Positions 6,052 to 13,163 of a DNA stretch of 13,274 nucleotides are shown piece after piece. The stretch is taken from NCBI GenBank assembly GCA_023399455.1, contig JAEWPN010000237.1, forward strand, positions 1 to 13,274. Reading direction: 5' to 3'. The position numbers and the translations under genes are program-made. The notes beneath the pieces are model-generated. The model did no database searches and had not been told where the DNA came from. It was given only the letters and a program-made list of their open reading frames with translations. Numbering within the stretch: the first letter of the stretch is position 1; the number at the start of each line of letters is the position of its first letter. Source of the stretch: Bacillota bacterium. Lineage in GTDB: Bacteria > Bacillota > Clostridia > Lachnospirales > Lachnospiraceae.

Positions 6052-6721
6052 ATTTTTTCACCACCTTATAGCCAATCCCTCTTATAGAAACAATGTCAAA
6101 TTCAGGATAGTGCTCAAATTTTTTCCTCAGACGGTTAATGTGCACATTTACCGTCGCATCTGTCGTCTCCGAATCCATTCCCCATATTTCATCCATCAAC
6201 TGAATACGCGTGAAAATCTTGTCAGGATAAGATAACAGCTTATAAAGCAGATAGAATTCTTTTTGGGGGAGCGTCTGTGATTCTCCTTCTCTCGTAACGG
6301 TAAAGGAATCGTAATCCAGAGAAATCCTGCCTATGGTCAGTTTATGCTCGCTTACGATTTTGGCCCGGCGAAGCAGAGCTTTGATACGAAGGAGCATTTC
6401 CTCCTCGTTGGCGGGCTTGACCATATAATCGTCCGTGCCTACGATAAAGCCTTTGACCTTATCATCAGGAAGCTGCTTGGCGGTCAGCATGAGAATGGGA
6501 ACCATGTCCCCTGCCTCCCGAAGCTGCCTGGTGAATTCATATCCATCCATTTGCGGCATCATTATATCCAAGACGATTAAGTCTATATGCTGCTTGTCCA
6601 TCAACTCTAGAGCGGACAGACCGTTATCAGCACAGAACACCTCGTAACCGGCGTGTGTCAATACGGCGCACATCAGCTTTGACGTATGCTTATCATCTTC
6701 TACGACCATAATGTGGAACAT
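6044..6721 (-). CDS. OmpR-family response regulator
   Basis: 225 residues from the start chosen at 6721. Receiver domain 1-118: acidic pocket E8/D9/D10 (MVVEDDK), phospho-acceptor D52 (LIVLDIMMPQMDG), T80 (LMLTAK) and K102 (MVKPA). DNA-binding winged helix about 126-222: LPQKEFYLLYKLLSYPDKIF, then TTDATVNVHINRLRKKF and VSIRGIGYKV. The start at 6721 is preferred because AGGAGGA (6728-6734) sits six bases upstream and the receiver begins there (MFHIMVVEDD). A longer frame to 6766 would add 15 residues ahead of the domain and run through the ribosome site. It is first in a two-gene operon with the kinase and divergent from the exporter genes. The paired GTTTATT repeats between the operons are its probable binding sites. 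Confidence 0.94.
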   Translation of the reverse strand: MFHIMVVEDDKHTSKLMCAVLTHAGYEVFCADNGLSALELMDKQHIDLIVLDIMMPQMDGYEFTRQLREAGDMVPILMLTAKQLPDDKVKGFIVGTDDYMVKPANEEEMLLRIKALLRRAKIVSEHKLTIGRISLDYDSFTVTREGESQTLPQKEFYLLYKLLSYPDKIFTRIQLMDEIWGMDSETTDATVNVHINRLRKKFEHYPEFDIVSIRGIGYKVVKKCE

Positions 6722-6727
6722 GAAAAA

Positions 6728-6734
6728 TCCTCCT
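6728..6734 (-). promoter_or_regulatory. Ribosome binding site fixing the response regulator start
   Basis: Read on the minus strand, AGGAGGA is six bases before the ATG at 6721. It rules against the upstream in-frame ATG at 6766. Confidence 0.85.
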
Positions 6735-6780
6735 CTTTTTTGCACAGTGAATATTTCTTGGTTCATCCCTTGTGTTATCT

Positions 6781-6812
6781 ATTCTACCATAAAAAATAAA
6801 CTCTATATAAAC
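6781..6812 (-). promoter_or_regulatory. Promoter and regulator site for the two-component operon
   Basis: On the minus strand: GTTTATA (6812-6806), four bases, GTTTATT (6801-6795), eight bases, then a -10 box TAGAAT (6786-6781). The heptamers start 11 bp apart, one helical turn, the usual form of an OmpR/PhoB-type site. They occupy the -35 region, where no good TTGACA is present, as expected for an activated promoter. Confidence 0.6.
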
Positions 6813-6842
6813 AAAGTAAAATTTCTATTATATGTCAATATA

Positions 6843-6875
6843 GTTTATTTTCGGTTTATTCATTTCGTGTATAGT
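6843..6875 (+). promoter_or_regulatory. Promoter and regulator site for the exporter operon
   Basis: GTTTATT (6843-6849), four bases, GTTTATT (6854-6860), nine bases, then -10 TATAGT (6870-6875). This mirrors the minus-strand promoter at 6781-6812 in repeat, spacing and position. A consensus -35 is absent, pointing to an activator. Transcription would start near 6882, about 47 bp before the first exporter gene. Confidence 0.6.
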
Positions 6876-6928
6876 GTCAAAAGGCATTTGAAAAATCAGA
6901 GGAGTTTGGAAGGAGTAGAGTTCTAAAG

Positions 6929-8716
6929 ATGGTAAAGGTAAAAGAGTTTATGAAAAAGCACAAGAAATTGTTGATACTGCTCTGCATTCTTATCGTGATA
7001 GTAATAGGTGTATTGGCAGTCAGGGCGCAGCTTAATAAGCAGATGGAAGCTGTGCAGGCAGCCATGAATAAACAAGAAACGGCGTTAGTGGAAAAACGTT
7101 CTCTCGTGAGTTCGATTTCTGCAACCGGAAAAGTAGTAAGTAACGAAAGCAAGAGCATTATCGTAAACCTGACAGGAGTGGAAGTAAAAGATGTGAACAT
7201 AGAGGTTGGAGACACGGTTCAGGAGGGTGACGTTTTGCTCGAGTTCGATTCCTCGGATATTGAAGACAGTCTGGCGGATGCGAAGACTTCTTTGAACGCA
7301 AGCAGCAGCAAGTCCGGCATTTCAGTTTCCTCCTCCCAGCGAAGTCTTTCGGAAGCGCAGGCTGCGAGGGATATCGATGCGGAGCGCGCAAATCAGGATG
7401 TTGCGGATGCCTGGAACGATTATCTGGAGGCTCTGACGGATCTGGAAGAGGCGGAGGATGATTATGACAATGCAAAGCAGACCACAGTAGAGAAAAAGGG
7501 TGAGATGGAACTTAGGCAGTCGAATGCGGAAGCTGCAAAAGGCAGCATGGAATCTGCCGCTTCGCAATTCGGTTCTACGGTAGAAGGACTGAGAAGTACA
7601 TACGGGGCATATGATTTCAGCGCGTTGTCCATTGAGAACAGCAATCTCGTAAGTCTAAGCGGTTCCGATTTCGTGACGGATGGAGATACGGCGGCTACGG
7701 ATGCGATAACGCAGGCAATCGTTGGATTGATCTCATTACAACAGCAATACAGCTCGGCAAGTGAGACCTATAGTGCAAGCAGTTCGGATTTAGCAAGCTG
7801 GCAGACGAAATATTCCACAGCCCAAAGCAGTGAGTCCACTTATGAAAAAGCGGTAGACACGGCTCAGAGTACGGTAGACAGTAAGTTGGATGCTTATAAT
7901 ACTCAGGTAAGGAACCAAGAGGACTTGGCAAGAAACAACTCGAGTACGGTTGCTGCCAAGGAGGACGGGCTAAGGACCGACAAGCTGTCTGCATCTACGG
8001 CGTCCTTAACCGACAAGCAGCAGGTGAAGCAATACGAAACGCAGCTCGAAGATTGCGTCGTAAAAGCTCCTTTTTCAGGAGTTGTGACGGCGGTCAATGT
8101 GGAAGCAGGAGACATCTATAAGGGGGAATCCATACTGACGATAGAGGATACCAGCGCATATGAGGTGTCTGCGGAAATTGACGAATACGACATCAGTAAC
8201 ATCGAACTGGGACAGAAGGTCGTTATCAAAACAAACGGTACGGGCGATGCGCAGCTGGAAGGAACTGTCATCGATATCGCGCCCAGAGCTACGGAAACTA
8301 CGGGAACGGATGTTACCTATACCATCAAGGTTTCGTTGGATACTCCTAACGACGATCTTCGGCTGGATATGACGGCAAAGCTCAGCATCATTCTGGAAAG
8401 CAAGGATAATATCATGACAGTTCCTTATGATGCGGTACAGACCGACGATGAAGGCAATAAATATGTGGAAGTGATTAACGACGAAGCAAAACCTGCGGAA
8501 GCGGCCACAGATACGAATGTACAGGATGAAACGGGTGAAAAGAATACATCGAATACAGAAATCGTTTATATAAATACTGGAATTGAAAGCGATTATTATG
8601 TGGAAGTGGAAAGCGGCGAGCTGACCGAAGGAATGCAGGTCGTTGTAAAAGCGGCCCAGAGCAGCACCGATTTGGAAAGCATCATGTCCATGCGGGGACC
8701 TATGGGAGGTTTTTAA
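6929..8716 (+). CDS. Membrane-fusion (HlyD/MacA-like) adaptor of a MacAB-type exporter
   Basis: 595 residues, long for the family (about 350-450). One N-terminal membrane helix at 13-32 (KLLILLCILIVIVIGVLAV) after a basic start anchors it with the rest outside. First lipoyl half about 58-115 (SISATGKVV, later VEVGDTVQEGDVLLEFD). A long helical, Ala/Ser/Gln/Glu-rich coiled-coil region 116-375 follows, interrupted near 220-265 by a less helical segment. The second lipoyl half is 376-410 (VVKAPFSGVVTAVNVEAGD), then the beta-barrel 411-490 and a C-terminal domain. An acidic, disordered-looking insertion lies at 518-545 in the last domain. It would link the ATPase/permease to the cell wall or substrate. 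Start 6929: AGGAG at 6911-6915 is somewhat far (13 bases); an in-frame ATG at 6950 is less likely. It ends three bases before the ATPase gene. Confidence 0.9.
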   Translation: MVKVKEFMKKHKKLLILLCILIVIVIGVLAVRAQLNKQMEAVQAAMNKQETALVEKRSLVSSISATGKVVSNESKSIIVNLTGVEVKDVNIEVGDTVQEGDVLLEFDSSDIEDSLADAKTSLNASSSKSGISVSSSQRSLSEAQAARDIDAERANQDVADAWNDYLEALTDLEEAEDDYDNAKQTTVEKKGEMELRQSNAEAAKGSMESAASQFGSTVEGLRSTYGAYDFSALSIENSNLVSLSGSDFVTDGDTAATDAITQAIVGLISLQQQYSSASETYSASSSDLASWQTKYSTAQSSESTYEKAVDTAQSTVDSKLDAYNTQVRNQEDLARNNSSTVAAKEDGLRTDKLSASTASLTDKQQVKQYETQLEDCVVKAPFSGVVTAVNVEAGDIYKGESILTIEDTSAYEVSAEIDEYDISNIELGQKVVIKTNGTGDAQLEGTVIDIAPRATETTGTDVTYTIKVSLDTPNDDLRLDMTAKLSIILESKDNIMTVPYDAVQTDDEGNKYVEVINDEAKPAEAATDTNVQDETGEKNTSNTEIVYINTGIESDYYVEVESGELTEGMQVVVKAAQSSTDLESIMSMRGPMGGF

Positions 8717-8719
8717 CGG

Positions 8720-9436
8720 ATGGAAAAAAGACCAATCATAGAACTTAACGATATCATTAAGCGGTTTTATGTCGGACAGCCTAACGAACTGCAGATTTTG
8801 AACGGAATCTCGATGACAGTGCGGGAGGGAGAGTTTGTCTCCATTGTAGGAGCTTCCGGTTCAGGGAAATCTACACTGATGAATATTATCGGTATTCTCG
8901 ATCGACCGACGGAGGGCTCCTATGTACTGGATGACGTTAACGTCATAGCCGCCAGGGACGAGAGTTTATCCAAGATAAGAAACCGCAAAATAGGCTTCGT
9001 GTTCCAGACCTACAATCTAATCGCAAGGACCAACGCCATTAAAAATGTGGAAATGCCCATGCTTTATGCAGGTATGGGAAGAAAGGCGAGAGTGGAAAGG
9101 GCGAAGGAATTGCTGGACATGGTGGGGATGGGCGATAGAATGCACCATTTGCCTGAGGAGCTTTCCGGCGGACAAAAGCAGCGCGTTGCCATCGCCAGGG
9201 CTATGTGCAACGATCCGGCCATCATTCTGGCGGATGAGCCCACAGGTGCGCTGGATTCCCAGACGGGACGTATGGTAATGGATTTGTTTCACCAACTCCA
9301 CGAAGAACAGGGCAAGACCATTGTGCTGATTACGCATTCCCCGGAGCTGGCGGAGGAAACCGAGAAAATTATCACACTTAAGGACGGCTCGATTATCGGA
9401 GAAAGGAAAGGGAGTGGAAGAGCATGCTTATCATAG
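8720..9436 (+). CDS. MacB/LolD-type ABC transporter ATP-binding protein
   Basis: 238 residues, cytoplasmic. Walker [10 protein letters not shown] (44-52), Q loop FQTYNL (Q96), signature LSGGQKQR (148-155), Walker B IILADEP (168-174), D loop SALD-type GALDS, and H loop ITHS (H206): all intact. The close match to MacB/LolD/FtsE-type ATPases (e.g. [11 protein letters not shown] and DEPTGALDS) fits a mechanotransmission transporter rather than an importer. The ribosome site GGGAGG (8704-8709) lies in the last codons of the adaptor gene. The final 13 bases overlap the permease gene, so the three genes are one translationally linked operon driven from 6843-6875. Confidence 0.95.
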   Translation: MEKRPIIELNDIIKRFYVGQPNELQILNGISMTVREGEFVSIVGASGSGKSTLMNIIGILDRPTEGSYVLDDVNVIAARDESLSKIRNRKIGFVFQTYNLIARTNAIKNVEMPMLYAGMGRKARVERAKELLDMVGMGDRMHHLPEELSGGQKQRVAIARAMCNDPAIILADEPTGALDSQTGRMVMDLFHQLHEEQGKTIVLITHSPELAEETEKIITLKDGSIIGERKGSGRACLS

Positions 9437-10713
9437 AAAATGTGCGGCTGGCGTTGTCCAGCTTAAAAGCGAATAAGATGCGGGCGCTCCTTACCATGCT
9501 GGGAATCATCATTGGTATCGCTTCCGTTATCGCTATCATGACCGTTGGTAACTCTCTGACTTCCTCCATCACCGGTTCCATGTCCGCTATGGGAGCTAAC
9601 AATATAACGGTGGGCCTGCAGCAGAGAGAAAATGAAGAGGAGGAAACGGAAACAGGAATGACCTTCGGCAGCGGTCGTAATCAACAGAAAGCGCCCGAGG
9701 AGGAAGATTATTTCACTGCAGATATGTTAGAGGGCTATTGCGAAACATATCCTAATGAGATATATGCCTTGTCAGCATCGGAAACTATCGGCAGCGGACA
9801 GATTGAGGATGGAAATTTATATGCCAATGTGTCGGTAATGGGGGCAAGTCAGGGATATTTCGTTGCTAATGACTTAACGCTTCTGTCAGGACGCTTTTTC
9901 TCCGACAGAGAGACGGATGGCGGTGAAAAGGTTGCGATCATCTCGGAGAAAGCAGTGAATAACATGTTCCAGGGGGACATGGAGAAGGCGATAGGAAGCA
10001 CTATTCAGACGAATGTAAATGAATCGTATGAAAACTATACGGTAGTTGGAGTATACGAATATGAGGAGTCTGCCTTCACCTTTTCTACCTCATCGGAAAA
10101 AGATATCAGCACCAGCGTATACATTCCGTTAAAGACTGCTCTCGATAAAAATCATAAAGCAGGTTATACCAGCTTTACGGTAGTAACGCAGGCAGAAGTG
10201 GACTCGGATAAGTTTGCAGGCACGACGGAAAGCTACTTCAATACCTATTATAGAAATAACCGTGATTTCGAAGTGTCGGCAACGAGTATGGCATCTCTGG
10301 TAAGCGCCATGTCCGACATCATGGGTACGGTAACGACTGCTATATCTGTTATTGCCGGAATCGCTCTGGTGGTAGGCGGAATAGGTGTTATGAACATCAT
10401 GCTCGTATCCATTACCGAGCGCACGAGAGAAATCGGTACGAGAAAGGCGCTGGGTGCAACCAACGGTTCTATCCGGCTGCAATTTATCGTAGAGGCAATC
10501 ATCATTTGTATGATAGGCGGCATTATCGGCATTGCGCTGGGAATAGCGGGAGGAATCCTGGGAGCTCAGCTCATGGATTCGGAGGCAGCCATATCGGCAA
10601 GCAGCATCATCATATCGCTATTATTCTCTATAGGTATTGGAGTGTTTTTCGGATATTATCCGGCGAACAAAGCAGCTAAGATGGATCCTATCGAAGCCCT
10701 GAGATATGAATAA
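9424..10713 (+). CDS. MacB-like FtsX-domain ABC permease
   Basis: 429 residues. Membrane helix 1 at about 22-43 after the typical opening [28 protein letters not shown] large outside domain (44-300, MacB_PCD type) has an acidic Glu/Thr-rich stretch at 69-95 (EEEETETG..., APEEEDY). The FtsX domain carries helices at about 303-327, 353-380 and 392-412, with the conserved cytoplasmic loop ITERTREIGTRKALGAT (330-346) and the end PANKAAKMDPIEALRYE. This four-helix layout defines MacB-type exporters, which expel macrolides, peptides or envelope lipids. In Bacillota such systems commonly answer antimicrobial peptides; the substrate here is inferred only. It overlaps the ATPase gene by 13 bp and ends 23 bp before the convergent proB stop. 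Confidence 0.94.
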   Translation: MLIIENVRLALSSLKANKMRALLTMLGIIIGIASVIAIMTVGNSLTSSITGSMSAMGANNITVGLQQRENEEEETETGMTFGSGRNQQKAPEEEDYFTADMLEGYCETYPNEIYALSASETIGSGQIEDGNLYANVSVMGASQGYFVANDLTLLSGRFFSDRETDGGEKVAIISEKAVNNMFQGDMEKAIGSTIQTNVNESYENYTVVGVYEYEESAFTFSTSSEKDISTSVYIPLKTALDKNHKAGYTSFTVVTQAEVDSDKFAGTTESYFNTYYRNNRDFEVSATSMASLVSAMSDIMGTVTTAISVIAGIALVVGGIGVMNIMLVSITERTREIGTRKALGATNGSIRLQFIVEAIIICMIGGIIGIALGIAGGILGAQLMDSEAAISASSIIISLLFSIGIGVFFGYYPANKAAKMDPIEALRYE

Positions 10714-10715
10714 AC

Positions 10716-10745
10716 GACACTGCTTTATAATTATAGCTATAAGGC
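10716..10745. terminator. Weak hairpin between converging permease and proB genes
   Basis: CTTTATA and TATAAGG can pair (7 bp, one G-T wobble) around ATTATAGC in the 23-bp gap and the first proB stop bases. It is AT-rich and lacks a clear T tract, so it is at best a weak shared terminator. Confidence 0.25.
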
Positions 10746-11537
10746 CCTTCCGGAAAAAAGCGTTCCTACGCTTACACCTTTGACAATATCATATAGAGCG
10801 GCAGGATTTTTCCCGTTTGTAATAATCGTGTCGATACCTTGAGCGGTGGCTAATTTCGCGGCCTGGAGCTTCGTCTTCATACCGCCCGTGCCACGGCGGG
10901 AGCCTGCGCCTCCGGCTAAGGACTGCACCTCTTCGTCGATTTTATCGATGTGATCTATGAGCTTTGCGTTAGGATAGAGGCGAGGGTCACTGTCATAGAA
11001 ACCGTCGATATCGGACAAGATCACAAGCTTCCGGGCCTTGCACAGTACAGCGACAACGGCGGAGAGCATATCATTGTCGCCGAACAGCCGGTCTTCCGAC
11101 TCGATTTCCGTATAGCTGACGGAGTCGTTTTCGTTTACAATGGGGATAATGCCCATTTCCAGCAGGGAATCGAAGGTGTTGGTGAGATTCTCTTTCTTTT
11201 CCTCAATTTCCATATCCTCCGCATTGAGGAGGATTTGGGCGATAGTTTTATCATAGTCATTGAAAAATTTATCATATAGGAACATAATGCTACATTGCCC
11301 CACTGCAGCGGCTGCCTGCTTAAGCCGCATGCTGGTGGGGCGTGTTTTCATTTTCAGCTTATTGGCACCTACGGCGATGGCGCCGGAGGATACGAGTATA
11401 ATCTCATATCCCATATTCTGGACGTCAGATAAAGCCCATGCGAGGCGGTCGAAAGAGCGTAGATCGTTTTGACCGATGTCGTTTGTGAGTGTGGAGGTGC
11501 CGACTTTTACAACAATTCTATTTTGATATAATCCCAT
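10737..11537 (-). CDS. proB: Glutamate 5-kinase, kinase domain only
   Basis: 266 residues, the amino-acid kinase domain alone; many bacterial enzymes carry an extra C-terminal PUA domain (about 370 residues), absent here as in a number of Firmicutes enzymes. It phosphorylates L-glutamate with ATP, the first step of proline synthesis, in the cytoplasm. Seen: phosphate loop VVKVGTSTLT (9-18), VSSGAIAVG (49-57), the glutamate site NENDSVSYTE (135-144), FGDNDMLSA (152-160), the nucleotide region LSDIDGFYDSDP (174-185) and AGSRRGTGGMKTKLQAA (211-227). Start 11537 has AGGAAG upstream. The usual partner proA is not in this window; the next gene downstream is the convergent permease, so proB ends its transcript. 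Upstream it is divergent from a LysR gene. Confidence 0.93.
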   Translation of the reverse strand: MGLYQNRIVVKVGTSTLTNDIGQNDLRSFDRLAWALSDVQNMGYEIILVSSGAIAVGANKLKMKTRPTSMRLKQAAAAVGQCSIMFLYDKFFNDYDKTIAQILLNAEDMEIEEKKENLTNTFDSLLEMGIIPIVNENDSVSYTEIESEDRLFGDNDMLSAVVAVLCKARKLVILSDIDGFYDSDPRLYPNAKLIDHIDKIDEEVQSLAGGAGSRRGTGGMKTKLQAAKLATAQGIDTIITNGKNPAALYDIVKGVSVGTLFSGRAL

Positions 11538-11610
11538 GGGGTTCTTCCTTTCGAGTAAGTCTCCAGATTTTTATATTTTATTCCTTTCTCTTGAAAACGC
11601 TATGAGCATA

Positions 11611-11657
11611 ATGTATCATAAACTTATAAATTACAAAAGCGCATGTTTATCATACAT
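11611..11657. repeat. 13-bp inverted repeat between proB and the LysR gene
   Basis: ATGTATCATAAAC (11611-11623) and GTTTATCATACAT (11645-11657) are reverse complements in 12 of 13 bases, with a 21-base AT-rich spacer. The repeat sits roughly mid-way in the 225-bp gap between two divergent genes, where a regulator dimer or tetramer would bind. It could also form a hairpin in RNA. The rest of the gap (11538-11762) shows no gene; promoter boxes are not clear. Confidence 0.55.
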
Positions 11658-11762
11658 AGCATTACAAAAACAGATAGAAGAGTAATATGTGTAACAAATA
11701 TATAAAACTGAGCGATTAGAGGGTAATAAGGACAATTACGTGAACTGCAGCAGAAAGAGTGA

Positions 11763-12635
11763 ATGAGAATGGACATGAATATTCAAAAATATATGGCGTT
11801 TATCTCCACTGTGGAATATGGGAGCTTTACAAAGGCCGCGAAACTGCTGAACTATTCACAGTCGGGCATCAGCCGAATGATTAATGATTTGGAAAAAGAA
11901 TGGGGAATATCACTTTTGGAGCGTGGGCGCTCCGGCGTGCGGCTGACTTCCGACGGCATGAAGCTTCTGCCATATGCAAAAAATGTATGCAGAGAATATC
12001 AAAAGCTGCAAACCCAGGTGGATGAGCTGAATGGACTTCAGTCGGGACTCATTCGAATAGGCACATTTTCAAGTGTGGCAACTCACTGGCTTCCCAACGT
12101 CATTAAAGAATTTCAAAAGGATTATCCTAACATCGAATATGAACTCCTTTTAGGAGATTATACCGAGATAGAGAGCTGGATATTAGAAGGGCGCGTGGAT
12201 TGTGGATTTCTGAGGCTTCCCACAATTCCCGAGCTGGAAACGATTTTTTTGGAGCAGGATAAACTTCTCGTAGTTTTGCCTGAGGAGCATTCCATGGCGG
12301 ATTGCGAATATTTTCCCGTCAAGGCGCTTGCGGATTCTCCATTTCTGCTTCTTGGAAAAGATGAGAATTCAGAAGCCGCAGAGATATTCAAACGGTGCGG
12401 GATATCTCCCGAGATTCATTTTACCACATGGGACGACTATGCCATTATGTCCATGGTGGAAAGCGGTCTGGGCATCAGCATCTTACCTGAGCTTATCTTG
12501 CGCCGCATACCTTACCGCATTGTGGCAAAGGAAATGGAAGTACCCGCTTATCGTAAAATAGGAGTGGCGCTTAAAGATAAAAAAAGCGCATCGATGGCGG
12601 TTAAGAGATTTCTGGATTATATCGAATATAGGTAA
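11763..12635 (+). CDS. LysR-family transcriptional regulator
   Basis: 290 residues, family-typical length. HTH at about 7-65: MNIQKYMAFISTVEYGSF, then TKAAKLLNYSQSGISRMINDL and ERGRSGVRLTSDG, the canonical LysR signature. Effector-binding domain about 93-290 with QSGLIRIGTFSSVATHWLP and, near the end, ESGLGISILPEL, both typical. LysR proteins bind DNA as tetramers and respond to small metabolites; the effector is not readable. The start is uncertain: in-frame ATG codons at 11763, 11769 and 11775 have only a modest AGAAAGAG-like site upstream, and the domain begins at the third (MNIQKYM). Divergent from proB across a 13-bp inverted repeat, so it may regulate itself and possibly proB, but LysR partners are often elsewhere. 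Closely followed by a convergent gene remnant. Confidence 0.9.
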   Translation: MRMDMNIQKYMAFISTVEYGSFTKAAKLLNYSQSGISRMINDLEKEWGISLLERGRSGVRLTSDGMKLLPYAKNVCREYQKLQTQVDELNGLQSGLIRIGTFSSVATHWLPNVIKEFQKDYPNIEYELLLGDYTEIESWILEGRVDCGFLRLPTIPELETIFLEQDKLLVVLPEEHSMADCEYFPVKALADSPFLLLGKDENSEAAEIFKRCGISPEIHFTTWDDYAIMSMVESGLGISILPELILRRIPYRIVAKEMEVPAYRKIGVALKDKKSASMAVKRFLDYIEYR

Positions 12636-12684
12636 ATAGGTAAAGGCCAAAATGCGGAAAGGAACAAATTGCCGGGCTATAGGT

Positions 12685-13143
12685 TTATTTAGATAAAATC
12701 AATCTTGAGCTGATAATGTTTTCAGTGTTTCTATGGGCAAATAATTTTGTCTCTCCCGTGGTTAAGTTGTAAAGGGCGGACCACTGCAATCTGTCAGTAT
12801 CTCCGGCTCGGCCGCCCACTTCGGCCAATAGCGAAAGCGCCTGCGTGTTGCTCAGTCGATTTCCGTTGCCTTCGATCGCTGCCATTACAGCATCATAACG
12901 CTCAAACTCTGTAGCTCCTTCCCCAATCTTAAGGTCGTTGTAAGCAATAAAATTAGATGCGATCTGGAAATCTTCTTTCGTTTCAACAGTTTGCATCGCA
13001 CCGTCATAATATTCAACAATCACAGATCTTCCGCTTGCGTCTGCAATTAAGTAGTGGCAATCTATTCCCCTCCCCGAGAAATAAATGTTAAATATAGGTG
13101 TCTTGTCATATGACATTACATGTGATAAAATAAGCACCAGCAT
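12685..13143 (-). pseudogene. 3' remnant of a linear amide C-N hydrolase (C45/choloylglycine hydrolase-like)
   Basis: About 135 residues match the C-terminal third of Ntn-type hydrolases in the C45 / linear amide C-N hydrolase group: GIDCHYLIADASGRSVIVEY, then QIASNFIAYND, EFERYDAVMAAIE, LSNTQALSLLAEVG and LQWSALYNLTTGETKLFAHR. Full-length members are about 300-350 residues and need an N-terminal cysteine nucleophile exposed by processing; that half is missing. Reading upstream, the frame stops at 13147-13149 (TGA) and nadA begins at 13164, so there is no room for it. No ribosome site precedes the possible ATG codons, and the first 15 or so residues (MLVLILSHVMSYDK) look like random translation of the nadA promoter region. 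I read this as a decayed gene cut at its 5' side, with the remaining frame still open. A short genuine protein is possible but unlikely. Confidence 0.72.
13103..13131 (+). promoter_or_regulatory. nadA promoter with overlapping palindrome
   Basis: TTGTCA (13103-13108), exactly 17 bp, then TAAAAT (13126-13131) preceded by TGA, an extended -10. Transcription would start near 13138, about 26 bp before nadA. A perfect 12-bp palindrome TGTCATATGACA (13104-13115) overlaps the -35 box and may be an operator; NAD-synthesis genes in Bacillota are commonly repressed by NiaR-type proteins, but a match to that site is not established here. The promoter lies within the open frame of the hydrolase remnant. 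Confidence 0.65.
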
Positions 13144-13163
13144 AATTCAGAGAGGAACAAGAG

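Noticed and set aside
6722..6766. Upstream start adding 15 residues to the response regulator
   Set aside because: The added residues lie ahead of the receiver domain and the strong AGGAGGA at 6728-6734 serves the ATG at 6721.
6711..6926. A 71-codon plus-strand open frame across the regulator/exporter gap
   Set aside because: It runs through the response regulator's ribosome site and both divergent promoters, has no ribosome site of its own and resembles no family.
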